This document shows positions 19,613-28,200 of a DNA stretch of 64,000 nucleotides, piece after piece (positions within the stretch are counted from its first letter, which is position 1; each line of letters begins with the position of its first letter). The stretch is taken from NCBI GenBank assembly GCA_964593795.1, contig CAZQJC010000328.1, positions 1 through 64,000 of the forward strand, written 5' to 3'. The position numbers were made by a program, and so were the translations under genes. The stretch is from JAHFDS01 sp964593795 (lineage in GTDB: Bacteria > Myxococcota_A > Polyangia > JAHFDS01). The notes beneath the pieces were generated by a model. That model searched no databases, had not been told where the DNA came from, and was given only the letters and a program-made list of their open reading frames with translations.

Positions 19613-20794
19613 TCAGGGCGGGAAGCCGGGGGTCCCGCAGGTACCGGCCTGCTTGTTCGCGACCGTGAGGTCGTAGAACCGCTGCAGCCGCTGGAAGTGC
19701 ACGTTGTCCGTTCCGGCGTCGTAGGTCGGGTGGAAGGTCGAGCCGTCGCCCATGCGCTTGATCTTGTCGAACGCGGGGATGACGGTGTTCGTGCCGTCCG
19801 GGTTCACGCGGACCGTGAAGAACCCGATGATGAAGAGCTCGCGGCGGTTCGCCGTGAACATCGCGTTCGAGTCGGTGTTCGTGTTGAAGCGCTGGAGGCC
19901 GTCCGCGTGGCAGCTGGAGCAGACCACGCCACCCTCGGCGTTCTTGTTCGCCCACGTCCCCATCTGGGCCGTGTCCCAGTTCGCCTTGGTCATGCAGGAC
20001 GACCACTCCATGAAGGCCGTGCGCGAGTCCGCCGCGCCGCCGCCGGGGGTGCCGCCCGTGCCCGCCGTACCGCCGCCGGTGCCGGCCGTCCCGCCACCTG
20101 CGCCGGCGCCGCCGCCGGTGCCCGCGGTGCCCGCGGTGCGGGCCGTCTTCTCGGCCGACAGCCAGGCCGAGATGGTTCCCTTCTCGGCGGCCGACCAGTC
20201 CGGCACGCCCTGGTGGCCGCCCACCATCTTGGTGAGGACCGTGGCGCTCGCGGCGTTGAAGCCGCCGACCACCGCCGTCTGCCGCGTGATGGCCGCGTAC
20301 CAGCCGGTGTCCGGACCCGCGCCCAGGAACTTGAGCGGGAAGGTCGCGGTGCCGGTGTGGCACGAGCTCGAAGCGCACCGCATGAGCAGCGGCTTCATCG
20401 AGGAGTTGAAGAGGGGCTCGGCGTTGCCGGGGCCAGCCGCGCCGCCCCCGCCTGCCGCGCCGCCAGCCGTCCCGCCTGCGGTCCCGCCCGCGGTGCCGCC
20501 GGCGGTGCCGCCGGCCGTTCCGCCTGCGGTCCCACCTGCGGTGCCGCCAGCGGTGCCGCCTGCCGTTCCGCCTGCGGTGCCGCCGGCCGTTCCGCCTGCG
20601 GTGCCACCGGCCGCGCCGCCCGCGGCGCCACCAGCCTCGCCGCCCGCGGCGCCACCTGCGGCGCCTCCGGCGATGCCGGCGCCTGCCGTCCCGGCGCCCG
20701 CGCCACCCATGTTGTCGCCGTCGAGGCTGATCGTGCCGCCGCATCCTGCGGCGAGCGTTGCGAGCACGAGCCCTCGGAGTTGCGACCGTCGCAT
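19613..20794 (-). CDS. Gly/Ala-rich lipoprotein with cytochrome c-like haem motifs
   Basis: A 393-residue exported lipoprotein (lipobox VLATLAAGC). A very long low-complexity segment of repeating GGTA/GGAA units fills residues 30-110. A domain with CASSSCH follows (CX4CH, a possible haem site), then a second Gly/Thr-rich linker. The C-terminal domain carries a classic CSSCH haem c motif and distal Met residues. It is probably a cell-surface or periplasmic c-type cytochrome-like protein, role unknown. The ATG at 20794 is set by a strong Shine-Dalgarno (AGGAGG at 20801-20806). An upstream in-frame ATG at 20833 is therefore not preferred. Confidence 0.72.
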   Translation of the reverse strand: MRRSQLRGLVLATLAAGCGGTISLDGDNMGGAGAGTAGAGIAGGAAGGAAGGEAGGAAGGAAGGTAGGTAGGTAGGTAGGTAGGTAGGTAGGTAGGTAGGTAGGTAGGTAGGAAGGGGAAGPGNAEPLFNSSMKPLLMRCASSSCHTGTATFPLKFLGAGPDTGWYAAITRQTAVVGGFNAASATVLTKMVGGHQGVPDWSAAEKGTISAWLSAEKTARTAGTAGTGGGAGAGGGTAGTGGGTAGTGGTPGGGAADSRTAFMEWSSCMTKANWDTAQMGTWANKNAEGGVVCSSCHADGLQRFNTNTDSNAMFTANRRELFIIGFFTVRVNPDGTNTVIPAFDKIKRMGDGSTFHPTYDAGTDNVHFQRLQRFYDLTVANKQAGTCGTPGFPP

Positions 20795-20800
20795 CGGTGA

Positions 20801-20806
20801 CCTCCT
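20801..20806 (-). promoter_or_regulatory. Shine-Dalgarno AGGAGG deciding the 20794 start
   Basis: AGGAGG on the minus strand, 6 bases before ATG 20794. This is a textbook ribosome binding site and fixes the start of the Gly/Ala-rich lipoprotein against the upstream in-frame ATG at 20833. Confidence 0.75.
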
Positions 20807-20843
20807 ATCGAATGGTGCGGTCCCGTTTCTCACAGTTCACCCG

Positions 20844-22709
20844 TTACGACCGGCGGCGCCGGCGAAGGACCAGCACGGTGCCGAGCCCGAACAGGGCGAG
20901 CGGCGCGGCCGAGTCGGTGCCCGTCGTGGAGCAGCCCGCCGCGTTCGCACGCTGCGCCGGAGCCGGCGCCTCGCCGTCCGTGTTCTGCTGCGCCGGCGGA
21001 GCCTTGGGCGCCGTCTTCTGGGCGTCGCCCACCGCGCTCGCCTTGGGCAGGCCCGGGAGCGGCCCGAGGTCCTTCCACTCGAGGTTGAGGATCTCCTCGT
21101 TGTCGCTGACGGGCGCCTTCTTCATGCCACCCGCCTGGGCGGAGGCGTTGATGACGGCGGGGACGAGGATGACCTCGAGCGCCAGCTTGTCCTCGAGCTG
21201 ACCCGACAGCGGGTCGCGGCGGCGCGACGTGGCCGGGATGGCGACGAAGGACTTCACGTCCGCCATGTAGCCGCCCGTCATGCCGTAGCCGGGGTTCGTC
21301 ACGTTGCCGATGCAGTGCATGTAGTTGCGGCCCTGCGTGTTCGGGTTCTCGCCGTAGATGTTCGCCAGCCAGGAGTGGTCGATCGCCGTGCGGAGGCCGA
21401 TCTTGCGCTCGGTGACGAGCTTGTTCGTCGTGGCGTCGTGGCCGATGACGAAGGCGGTCGAGAGAGCGCCGGAGTCGCCGTTGAACGAGCCCGACATCAC
21501 GAACTGCTTGTGCACGCCGACGCCGTCGTCACCCCAGAGGGTGCCGCAGTGCTCGCCGTGCGTCGCGTCCGCGCCCGGCAGGGCCATCGAGCCCTCCATC
21601 TTCGTCGTGACCTGCGTCAGGCCCGTCGGCGTCGCCTCGAGGACCGCGCCGATCATGGTCTGCGCGCCCTTGCCGTTGCGGCGGCGGCGGTTCGACTCCT
21701 CGTAGAGCGCGATGAACTTGCCGGTCGGCTTGCCCGTCGCGTTGTCCACGAGCGGGACGGTGCGCACCTCGGTGCGGTACGTGTTGTCCTGCCGCTGCTC
21801 GATGTACTTGCGCCACAGGAGGCGCGCGCGGTTGCCGCCGGCGGGCGGCGTCTCGCTGATGTCGATGGCGCCGCAGCGAACGCCCTTGTTCGGCGGCTGC
21901 GTGTTGCCGGCGGTCCAGCAGGCCATCGCCGTGTTGGGGTCAGGCGTCAGCATGACCGTGCCGCGGCTGCGCTCCTCGTCGTTCTCGACGACGAGGTCGA
22001 ACTCCTTCTCGACCGTGTAGCGACCACCGGTGTTGGTGATCTTCACCATCGAGACCCAGGCGTCGTCGCTGCCGTTGCCGTTGCAGCCGTCCATCTGGAA
22101 GACGCGCGCGTAGGTGTCGGTCTGCGTGACGACGATGCCTTCCTTCTTGTTCTCGGAGCAGTTGTCGTTGTTCTTCGCCATGATGCGGACCGGCTCGGAG
22201 AGCGGCTCGCAGCCGGCGCCGAACACCTGCGTGTACGACTGGGCGTGGTTCTCGGGCGCGTAGTTGTACGTGACCGCCACCGCCTTGCCGCCGAAGATCG
22301 GCGTCACGCGCGGGTGCATGCCGTTCCTGTAGCGGTCACCGTCGAGGTTCGTGACGTACTTGAGCGCGGCGACCTTGGGACCGGTCAACGCGTCGAGCTT
22401 CACGCTTCCGCAGAGCATCTGCAGACGGTGGGGTGGCAGGTTGCCATCGATGCGGTACGAGCCGATGCCGAACATGATCAGCTCGCCGTTCGCGAGCTGA
22501 GCCGTCTGCACCTGCTCGACGCCGACGCCCACCTGACGGTTGGGGCGCTCCTTGCCGTCCTGGCCCTTGCGGACGCGGCCGGCATCGCTGCCGTCGCGAA
22601 CCAAGAGCTTCTGGACGTCTCCGTGGCTGGTGGCAGCCAACACTCCCGCCGGTGCGGCGGTGATGCCGATCGCCAGAAGAAGACCGGTGCGACGAATCAT
22701 GGGGGCCAT
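20844..22709 (-). CDS. Secreted protein with MYXO-CTERM-like sorting tail
   Basis: A 621-residue exported protein. The N-terminal signal (IRRTGLLLAIGITAAPAGVLA) is followed by a long soluble region of unknown fold containing several Cys residues (MLCGS, GAGCEP, NDNCSE, MDGCNGNG, MACWTAG, VRCGAI). It ends with an Ala/Pro/Gln-rich linker and a tail with a Cys (NAAGCSTTG), a hydrophobic stretch (APLALFGLGTVLVL) and RRRRRS. This tripartite tail matches MYXO-CTERM, the surface-sorting signal of Myxococcota, where the Cys is thought to be lipidated after cleavage. I recognise no catalytic domain. ATG 22709 is preferred; ATG 22700 is an alternative three codons later. Confidence 0.75.
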   Translation of the reverse strand: MAPMIRRTGLLLAIGITAAPAGVLAATSHGDVQKLLVRDGSDAGRVRKGQDGKERPNRQVGVGVEQVQTAQLANGELIMFGIGSYRIDGNLPPHRLQMLCGSVKLDALTGPKVAALKYVTNLDGDRYRNGMHPRVTPIFGGKAVAVTYNYAPENHAQSYTQVFGAGCEPLSEPVRIMAKNNDNCSENKKEGIVVTQTDTYARVFQMDGCNGNGSDDAWVSMVKITNTGGRYTVEKEFDLVVENDEERSRGTVMLTPDPNTAMACWTAGNTQPPNKGVRCGAIDISETPPAGGNRARLLWRKYIEQRQDNTYRTEVRTVPLVDNATGKPTGKFIALYEESNRRRRNGKGAQTMIGAVLEATPTGLTQVTTKMEGSMALPGADATHGEHCGTLWGDDGVGVHKQFVMSGSFNGDSGALSTAFVIGHDATTNKLVTERKIGLRTAIDHSWLANIYGENPNTQGRNYMHCIGNVTNPGYGMTGGYMADVKSFVAIPATSRRRDPLSGQLEDKLALEVILVPAVINASAQAGGMKKAPVSDNEEILNLEWKDLGPLPGLPKASAVGDAQKTAPKAPPAQQNTDGEAPAPAQRANAAGCSTTGTDSAAPLALFGLGTVLVLRRRRRS

Positions 22710-22951
22710 TTTTCTCTCTTCCTCCCGAGCCTTGCCGTTGGTGACTCCTTGAGCAAGTTGAGGGCCAGCAAGTCCTGGGACGTAGGTACGCGTATTCGTT
22801 GACACAGGCCTGTAACGACCTGGGGGTGCAGACTCCTTCGGGCATGCGGACTGGGGTCCCCGGGTTCTCGGGGCCGCGGCGTGGAAATATTTGATAGGTG
22901 TGGCGGTCCCGCGCCACGGGCTGCGGCCCCAGGCGGACCCATCGATCCGTC

Positions 22952-22979
22952 CGAAGCCTGGAGCCCGAAGCCTGAAACC
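22952..22979 (+). repeat. Degenerate TGAAGCC-type heptamer array, four units
   Basis: Units read CGAAGCC, TGGAGCC, CGAAGCC and TGAAACC, followed by TGG. This is the same heptamer as around the four-helix-bundle gene at 2157-2593, with one substitution in each unit. It is a solo array in the 280-bp gap between two leftward genes, next to the stop of the 22990 gene. The rest of that gap shows no gene; an AT-rich stretch lies near 22880-22900. Confidence 0.75.
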
Positions 22980-22989
22980 TGGTGCGGCG

Positions 22990-24051
22990 CTACATGCGCT
23001 CGCGGTCGCGGGTCTGGCCCTCGGCGCAGCCGGACCACTCGCCCGTCGGCCAGACGGCGGCCCCGGCCGGGGTACCGCTGCAGAGGTCGTAGACGTTGCG
23101 GATGCCGTCTCCATCCTCGTCGTCCAGGTCCCGGAGCTGGCCGGCCGCGCAGCCGGCCCAGGCGCCGTCGGGCCAGACGGGCGCGCTCTTCGGGCTCTGA
23201 CTGCAGAGATCCTCGCCGTCCGCGACGCCGTCCTGATCGGCGTCGCCGACGCTGGGGCTGCCACCGGAGCCAGAAGACCCTGCCCCGCCCGAGCCGCCCG
23301 AGCCGCCGCCGGCCCCCGCACCGCCCGCGCCCGCGCCGCCCGCGCCTGCGCCTCCGGTGCCAGCGGCACCCGCCATCGCCTCGAGGCGGATCCAGCTCGC
23401 GATGCGCTGCGCCTCGGGGCTGGGGAGCGCGGGACCGCGGTGCGCCCCCTTCATGTAGAGGAGGCTCGTCTCGGGCGTCGCGCCGACGAGCCGCGCATTC
23501 GGCCGCAGCGTGCGGTAGTAGGTGTCGGGCGTGGAGCCCAGCCAGTCGGGGCCCTCGTTCGTGTTCTGGGACGAGTGGCAGAAGGCGCAGAGCTGCTGCA
23601 GCGAGGGGGCGACGTTCGCCTCGAAGTAGACCTGCGGGCCGTTGCCGCCGGCGAAGCCGCCCGGGGGCGAGCCGCCCGCACCACCGGCGCCGCCGCTTCC
23701 GCCGCTTCCGCCGCTTCCGGCGAGGCCGCCCGGGCCGCCCGTCGTGCCCCCCGCCCCGCCGGTACCCGAGAAGCCGCCGCCGAAGCCGCCGAGGTTGTCG
23801 TCCGGGTTGCCGGCTCGGCCCGCGCCGCCGTCGGGGCGCGAGGTGGGGCCGCCGTCGTTCGCGTAGGGGCGCTCGCCATCGGCGGGATCGGGCGCCGGGC
23901 CACCGCGCGGCCCAGGGTCCGGCTGCGGCTCGGTCGCGCAGCCCGCGCCCTCGCACTCGTCCGGCGGCGGCGGAGCCTTGGGCATGTCGAGCGGCCTCGC
24001 GCAACCGAGCGCCATCGCGATCACCAGCGAACCCTCGAGCCAGGCCTTCAT
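22990..24051 (-). CDS. Lipoprotein with haem c motif and thrombospondin type 3 calcium repeats
   Basis: A 353-residue lipoprotein (signal and lipobox SLVIAMALGC). A Pro/Asp/Gly linker rich in GGFGGG and GSGGSGG follows. The central domain holds LQQLCAFCHSSQ (CXXCH, haem c type) in a planctomycete-type cytochrome context (APSLQQLCAFC...ASWIRLEAMAG). A second Gly/Ala linker comes next, then a C-terminal part with DADQDGVADGEDLC and LDDEDGDGIRNVYDLC. These are thrombospondin type 3-like calcium-binding repeats separated by WPDGAWAGC / WPTGEWSGC copies. It is likely at the cell surface. A GAGGA sequence just upstream supports ATG 24051. Confidence 0.75.
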   Translation of the reverse strand: MKAWLEGSLVIAMALGCARPLDMPKAPPPPDECEGAGCATEPQPDPGPRGGPAPDPADGERPYANDGGPTSRPDGGAGRAGNPDDNLGGFGGGFSGTGGAGGTTGGPGGLAGSGGSGGSGGAGGAGGSPPGGFAGGNGPQVYFEANVAPSLQQLCAFCHSSQNTNEGPDWLGSTPDTYYRTLRPNARLVGATPETSLLYMKGAHRGPALPSPEAQRIASWIRLEAMAGAAGTGGAGAGGAGAGGAGAGGGSGGSGGAGSSGSGGSPSVGDADQDGVADGEDLCSQSPKSAPVWPDGAWAGCAAGQLRDLDDEDGDGIRNVYDLCSGTPAGAAVWPTGEWSGCAEGQTRDRERM

Positions 24052-24228
24052 CGCATTCCTCGTCGTGGTCCCGTGTGCAACGGTGATGCCGCACCCACAC
24101 GTGCGCCCAAACGCATACTTGCGGACGCGGCGGCCGTGACGGCGCGCTCGGGTGCCGAGTCGAGGCGGCAAGCACCGGGAACCCGCGGCTCCGGTCGCGC
24201 GGCGCTCGCCGGGGGTTAGGATTCCGCC

Positions 24229-24609
24229 GTGCCTGCTTTCTTCCAGCTCCCGCTCGACCTGCCGCACGCGGGCCGGCTCGCGTTCCGGATCAGCCACCGC
24301 CTCGCGCGCTACCACGGCCTCGCAGGCCACGCCGAGCTCCTCGAGCACGTCGAGGCGCTGCTCTCCCTGTTGCGGCCGTTCGAGCTGGCGGACGAGAACC
24401 CGCCCGAGCCCGCGGCGAGCGAGGCCAAGGGGCGTGCGCTCGAGCTCCTGCGCACCATCGTCGCCGAGATCGAGCGGCTCGAGTGCGGTGAGGATCGCGT
24501 GGGGCAGTACGTGCGCAACCTGTTCGAGGTGCTCGAGGCCGGCCGGGAAGGTGCGATGCAGTCGCTGCGCGCCGGCGAGGACCCCGACAGCGTGCTGCGG
24601 CCGGTGTAG
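24229..24609 (+). CDS. Small helical protein of unknown function
   Basis: A 126-residue, mostly helical protein with no signal peptide or membrane segment. It starts at GTG 24229 and begins FFQLPLDLPHAGRLAFRISH. Leu/Glu-rich amphipathic helices follow (LLEHVEALLSLLRPFEL, LLRTIVAEIERLE, NLFEVLEAG). I recognise no family. It stands alone: the upstream neighbour (start 24051) is divergent, so the 177-bp gap should hold both promoters, and the downstream neighbour is convergent across a palindromic repeat. Confidence 0.55.
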   Translation: MPAFFQLPLDLPHAGRLAFRISHRLARYHGLAGHAELLEHVEALLSLLRPFELADENPPEPAASEAKGRALELLRTIVAEIERLECGEDRVGQYVRNLFEVLEAGREGAMQSLRAGEDPDSVLRPV

Positions 24610-24753
24610 CTAAACAGGGAGGCATGGCTTGTGAGACACAAGCGATGCAAGGAGGGCCCGAGCACCGCGCGGAGCGTACATGTTGGTACGTGAGCACGGA
24701 GCGCAGGGCCCGACGCGGCAGCGCGCCGTGGATCGCAAGCCGGGCGTTCCTGT
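24610..24753. repeat. Palindromic repeat element between convergent genes
   Basis: The ends form an imperfect inverted repeat: GCTAAACAGGGAGGC...GGCTTGTGA on the left, and on the right the reverse complement of GCTAGACAGGAACGCCCGGCTTGCGA. Inside is a second palindrome bounded by GGGCCC and containing CGTACATG/GGTACGTG. The segments CATGTTGG and GGGCCCGACGCGG recur in the element at 61954-62194. It fills the whole gap between the ends of two convergent genes and could act as a two-way terminator. Confidence 0.6.
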
Positions 24754-25284
24754 CTAGCTCCAGCGGGAGGGACGCGGCAGGAGCGCCCAGGCCATCGTGA
24801 GGCCCACCTCGAGCGCGGGGCTGCCGGTCGGCACGAGCTCGGCGAGCGGGGCGAGCGCGGGCTCGAGCGAGCGCAGGAGCTCCGGTGGGACCGCCGAGGG
24901 CGGCGCCGCGGGAGGACGTGACGGGCGGCGCACCTGCGAGGCCGGCCGCGCCTCGTGCGAGGTGTCGAGCGTCACGGTGCCCTGCTGCGGCGCGATGAAG
25001 GAGCCCTCGTCGCTCGCGGGCGCGATCGGGACCACCATCGGCGCAGGGTCGATGCGCGCAAAGCGCGTGGCCTGGGGGCCGATGGCGGGATCGGGGCCGA
25101 GCTCGAGCACGCCCGAGGGCGGCGCCGCGGCGGAGATCGCGATGGGCTGCGGCGCGAGCTCGCGCGCCGTGCCGTCCGAGAAGGCCTCGAAGCGGGCTCC
25201 GCAGCGGGCGCACTTGGCGCGCACCTGCGGCATGTCACGGGAGAGCACGTAGACGCGCGCGCAGCGCGGACAGGTGACCTTCAC
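24754..25284 (-). CDS. MJ0042-type zinc-ribbon protein
   Basis: A 176-residue cytoplasmic protein. Its first 36 residues form a zinc ribbon (KVTCPRCARVYVL...VRAKCARCGARFEAF, two CXXC knuckles) of the kind called zinc-ribbon MJ0042 in myxobacterial regulators. The rest is a Pro/Ala-rich, mostly disordered chain ending in a Leu-rich stretch (LEVGLTMAWALLPRPSRWS). The function is unknown. The GTG start at 25284 overlaps the stop of the giant TPR gene (GTGA), so the two proteins are made together and may interact. The zinc ribbon begins immediately after this start, which supports it over upstream codons. Confidence 0.7.
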   Translation of the reverse strand: MKVTCPRCARVYVLSRDMPQVRAKCARCGARFEAFSDGTARELAPQPIAISAAAPPSGVLELGPDPAIGPQATRFARIDPAPMVVPIAPASDEGSFIAPQQGTVTLDTSHEARPASQVRRPSRPPAAPPSAVPPELLRSLEPALAPLAELVPTGSPALEVGLTMAWALLPRPSRWS

Positions 25285-28200
25285 GATCTCGCCCCCAGCG
25301 AAAGCCCGAGACGCATTCGGATACCCAGATGTGTGGTCGAGACCATGAACGCGCACAGGCGCGCGGGATCGACGTCGAGCGCCCCGCGCAGCTCGACCGG
25401 CGCCACCGCCGCCTCCGCGGGGTCCTGGGCGGCGAGCATGCCGACGCGGGCGCCGAGCTCGAGGAGCCGGGCGCGGTGCACCGCGGGCTCGAACGGCTCG
25501 GGCGGATCGGTCGCCAGCTTGACGAGCGCGGCGCGGGCGCCCTCGTCGATCCCGCGATCGAGCCGGGAGCGCAGGTCACGGTAGATGGCGTCGCCGGGCT
25601 CCGCGGGGGCCCCGCCGATCTCGAGGGCCGCGCGCACGATCAGCTCGAGCAGCCGATCGCCCACGGGATCGAGGCGCTTCGGGTGCACGTGGGCGCCGCC
25701 GAGCGCGGCGAGCGCGCACAGCTCGCCGATCGCGTAGGCCTGCGCCCTCCGGCGGCGCTCGTCGAAGCGCACCGGCAGGAGGAGCAGCGGCTCGTCGCCC
25801 TGCTCGACCGTCGGCGCCGCGGTGCTCGGCAGGAGGCGCACCCGGTAGCGAGCGAGGCCCACGAGGCGCGCGGCGCCCTCCACGAGCTCGGCGACCGTGC
25901 GCGGCACCGGCTCGTCCTCGGGCAGCGCCCCGTAGCCGTCGAGATCGACCGGGAAGACGGCGCCCAGGGCCGGCGCGATCACCGCCATCACGCGCTCGCC
26001 GCGCGTGGGCGGCGTGGCCCCGAGGGCGCGGATCTCCTCGGGCTGGAGCGCGCCGAGGGGTCGCACGCGGAGGGCCGCGCGGCGCTGCCGGTAGAAGTAC
26101 GCCTCGTCCTCGCTCGCGATGCCGAGGACGCCGAGCGCCGCCTCCGCGCAGAAGGCGAGATCCTCGAGGTTGCGCTCGACCGCGATGCGGCGGATGGCGC
26201 GGTAGGACTCGATGCGCTTCGGGTCGTCCTCGAGCAGGCGCCGGTGGGCCTCGATCGCGCGATCGTGCTGCCCGGCCTGCTCGTACAGCGTCGCGAGCTG
26301 ATCGGTCGGCGCGCGCCCCGGATCGAGCTCGGCGATGCGCTGGAACTGCCGGAGCGCCGCGTCGGGACGCTCGAGGGGACCGGCGAGGAGCGCCGCGAGC
26401 TTCTGGCGCATTGCGAGCTGCCAGCGCGGCTCGACGTCGCCCTCGCGCTCGAGCGCGGTCTCGAGCGCCTCGGCGACCGTGTCCCAGCGGCCCGTCGACT
26501 CGCCGAGGGCGAAGAGGCGCTCGGCGGCCTGATGACGGCGACGCGGCGTGCGCTGCGCGGCGCGGGCGAGCGCGTCCACGGCGCCCGTGAGATCCTCGAG
26601 CTGCTCGAGGCGCCCTGCGAGCTCGATGTCGAGCTCCGCGCGGCGGTCCTCGTCGAGGTCGGGGCGCGCCGCCTCGGTCTCGATCGCCGCGACGAGCCGC
26701 CGCGGATCCCCCAGCGCGCGCTCGACGTCGAGCCGACGCTGCGCGAGGAGCGGCTCGGTCGCGCCCCGCGCCTCGAGGGCCTCGGCCGCCTCGCGCAGGG
26801 CCTCGGCGTCGCCGAGCGTACGCGCGGCGCCGGCCCACGCGCCGAAGGCCTGGGCGCGCTCCTCGGTGGTGCTGGTCTCGGCGAGCGCGACGGCGCGCGA
26901 GAAGCGCAGGACGCTCGCGGTCGCGCCCTGCGCGCCGGCGAGCGCGAGCGCGATGCGCAGCGCCGCCGGGTGCTCGGGGACGATCCCGAGCGCCTCGTCG
27001 AGCGCGGTGGCGGCCTCGTCCTCGCGCCGGAGGTCGATGAGCCGCACGGCGCGCTTGCACGCGAGCGCCGCGAGGATCGCGGGGGCCGTGCCCGGGCGGC
27101 CACGCAGCGTGTCGGCGGCCCGGGCGAGCGGCTCGAGCAGCGCCGCGCGATCCTCGCCGAGGTGCGCGTGCAGAGCCTCGAGCGCGGCCAGCGTGCGCAG
27201 GTCCCCCGGCTCGATCCTGAGCGCCGCCTCGTAGCGTTCGCGCGCGAGCGCCGCGTCGCGATCGAGGTCGAGGGCGGCCCGACCGAGGTGGCGCAGCACG
27301 GTCGCCCGGGCGGCGGGATCGTCGATCTCGTCGAGGAGCGCGCCGAGGTGCGTCGAGAGCGCCGTGCGCCGCCCGAGCCGCGCCGACAGCATCACGAGGC
27401 GGAGCCGCGCGAGGAGCGAGCCCGTCGCGCCCGAGATCCCGATCCCGCGCTCGAGCACCTCGGCCGCGTCGGCGTGGCGCTGCTCGCACACGAGCGTCTC
27501 ACCGAGCACCAGCGCGGCGCCGAGGCGCGCCGACGGGTGGGCGCGAGCGTCATCGGCGAGCGAGCCCGCGAGCGCGGCGCGACCGGCGGTGTGGCCGAGG
27601 CGCACGTAGAGCGTGTCGAGGTCCGCCGCCACGACCGGGTCGCCCTCGGCGAACGACCACGCCTCCTCGAGCGCCTGGGCGGCCTCGGCGTCGCGCGCGA
27701 CCTCGTCGCACAGGTGGGCGACGCGGCGCAGGAGCGGCACGCGGTCGAGGCCGGGGGGGACGGCCCTGGCGAGCGAGCGCGTCCGGTCGATGCGGCGCTC
27801 GTGGGGCAAGGCGTCGAGGGCCGCCGGCGAGGACTCGGCGATCTCGATCCACAGCGCCAGCGCGGAGACGTCGTCCGGCGCGGAGACGAGCGCCTCGTCG
27901 AGCAGCGCCAGGGCGCGCTCGGCCTCGCCGCGCTGGCCCCACGCGATCTCGGCGGCGCGATAGAGGCGGTAGGCGCGCACGCCGTCGGACTCGGAGGGCA
28001 GCGGCTGCGCAAGGAGCTCGAGCGCCTCTTCCCAGCGCCCGAGCAAGCAGAGCGCGCCGAGCAGGAGCTCGTCCGGGAGCGTGACGCCGAGGGCGCGCGC
28101 CGCGGCGTACGACGCGACCGCCACCGCGGGATCCCCCGCCGCGTCGGCCAGCACCCCACGACGCACCTCCTCGGTCGCCGAGCGCGACGGCAGCTCCTCC

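Noticed and set aside
19752..22802. Plus-strand open frame of about 1000 codons with Pro/Ala and His/Arg-rich sequence
   Set aside because: It is the complement of two genes with signal peptides and, for one, a ribosome binding site. The Pro-rich repeats are mirror images of the Gly-rich linkers.
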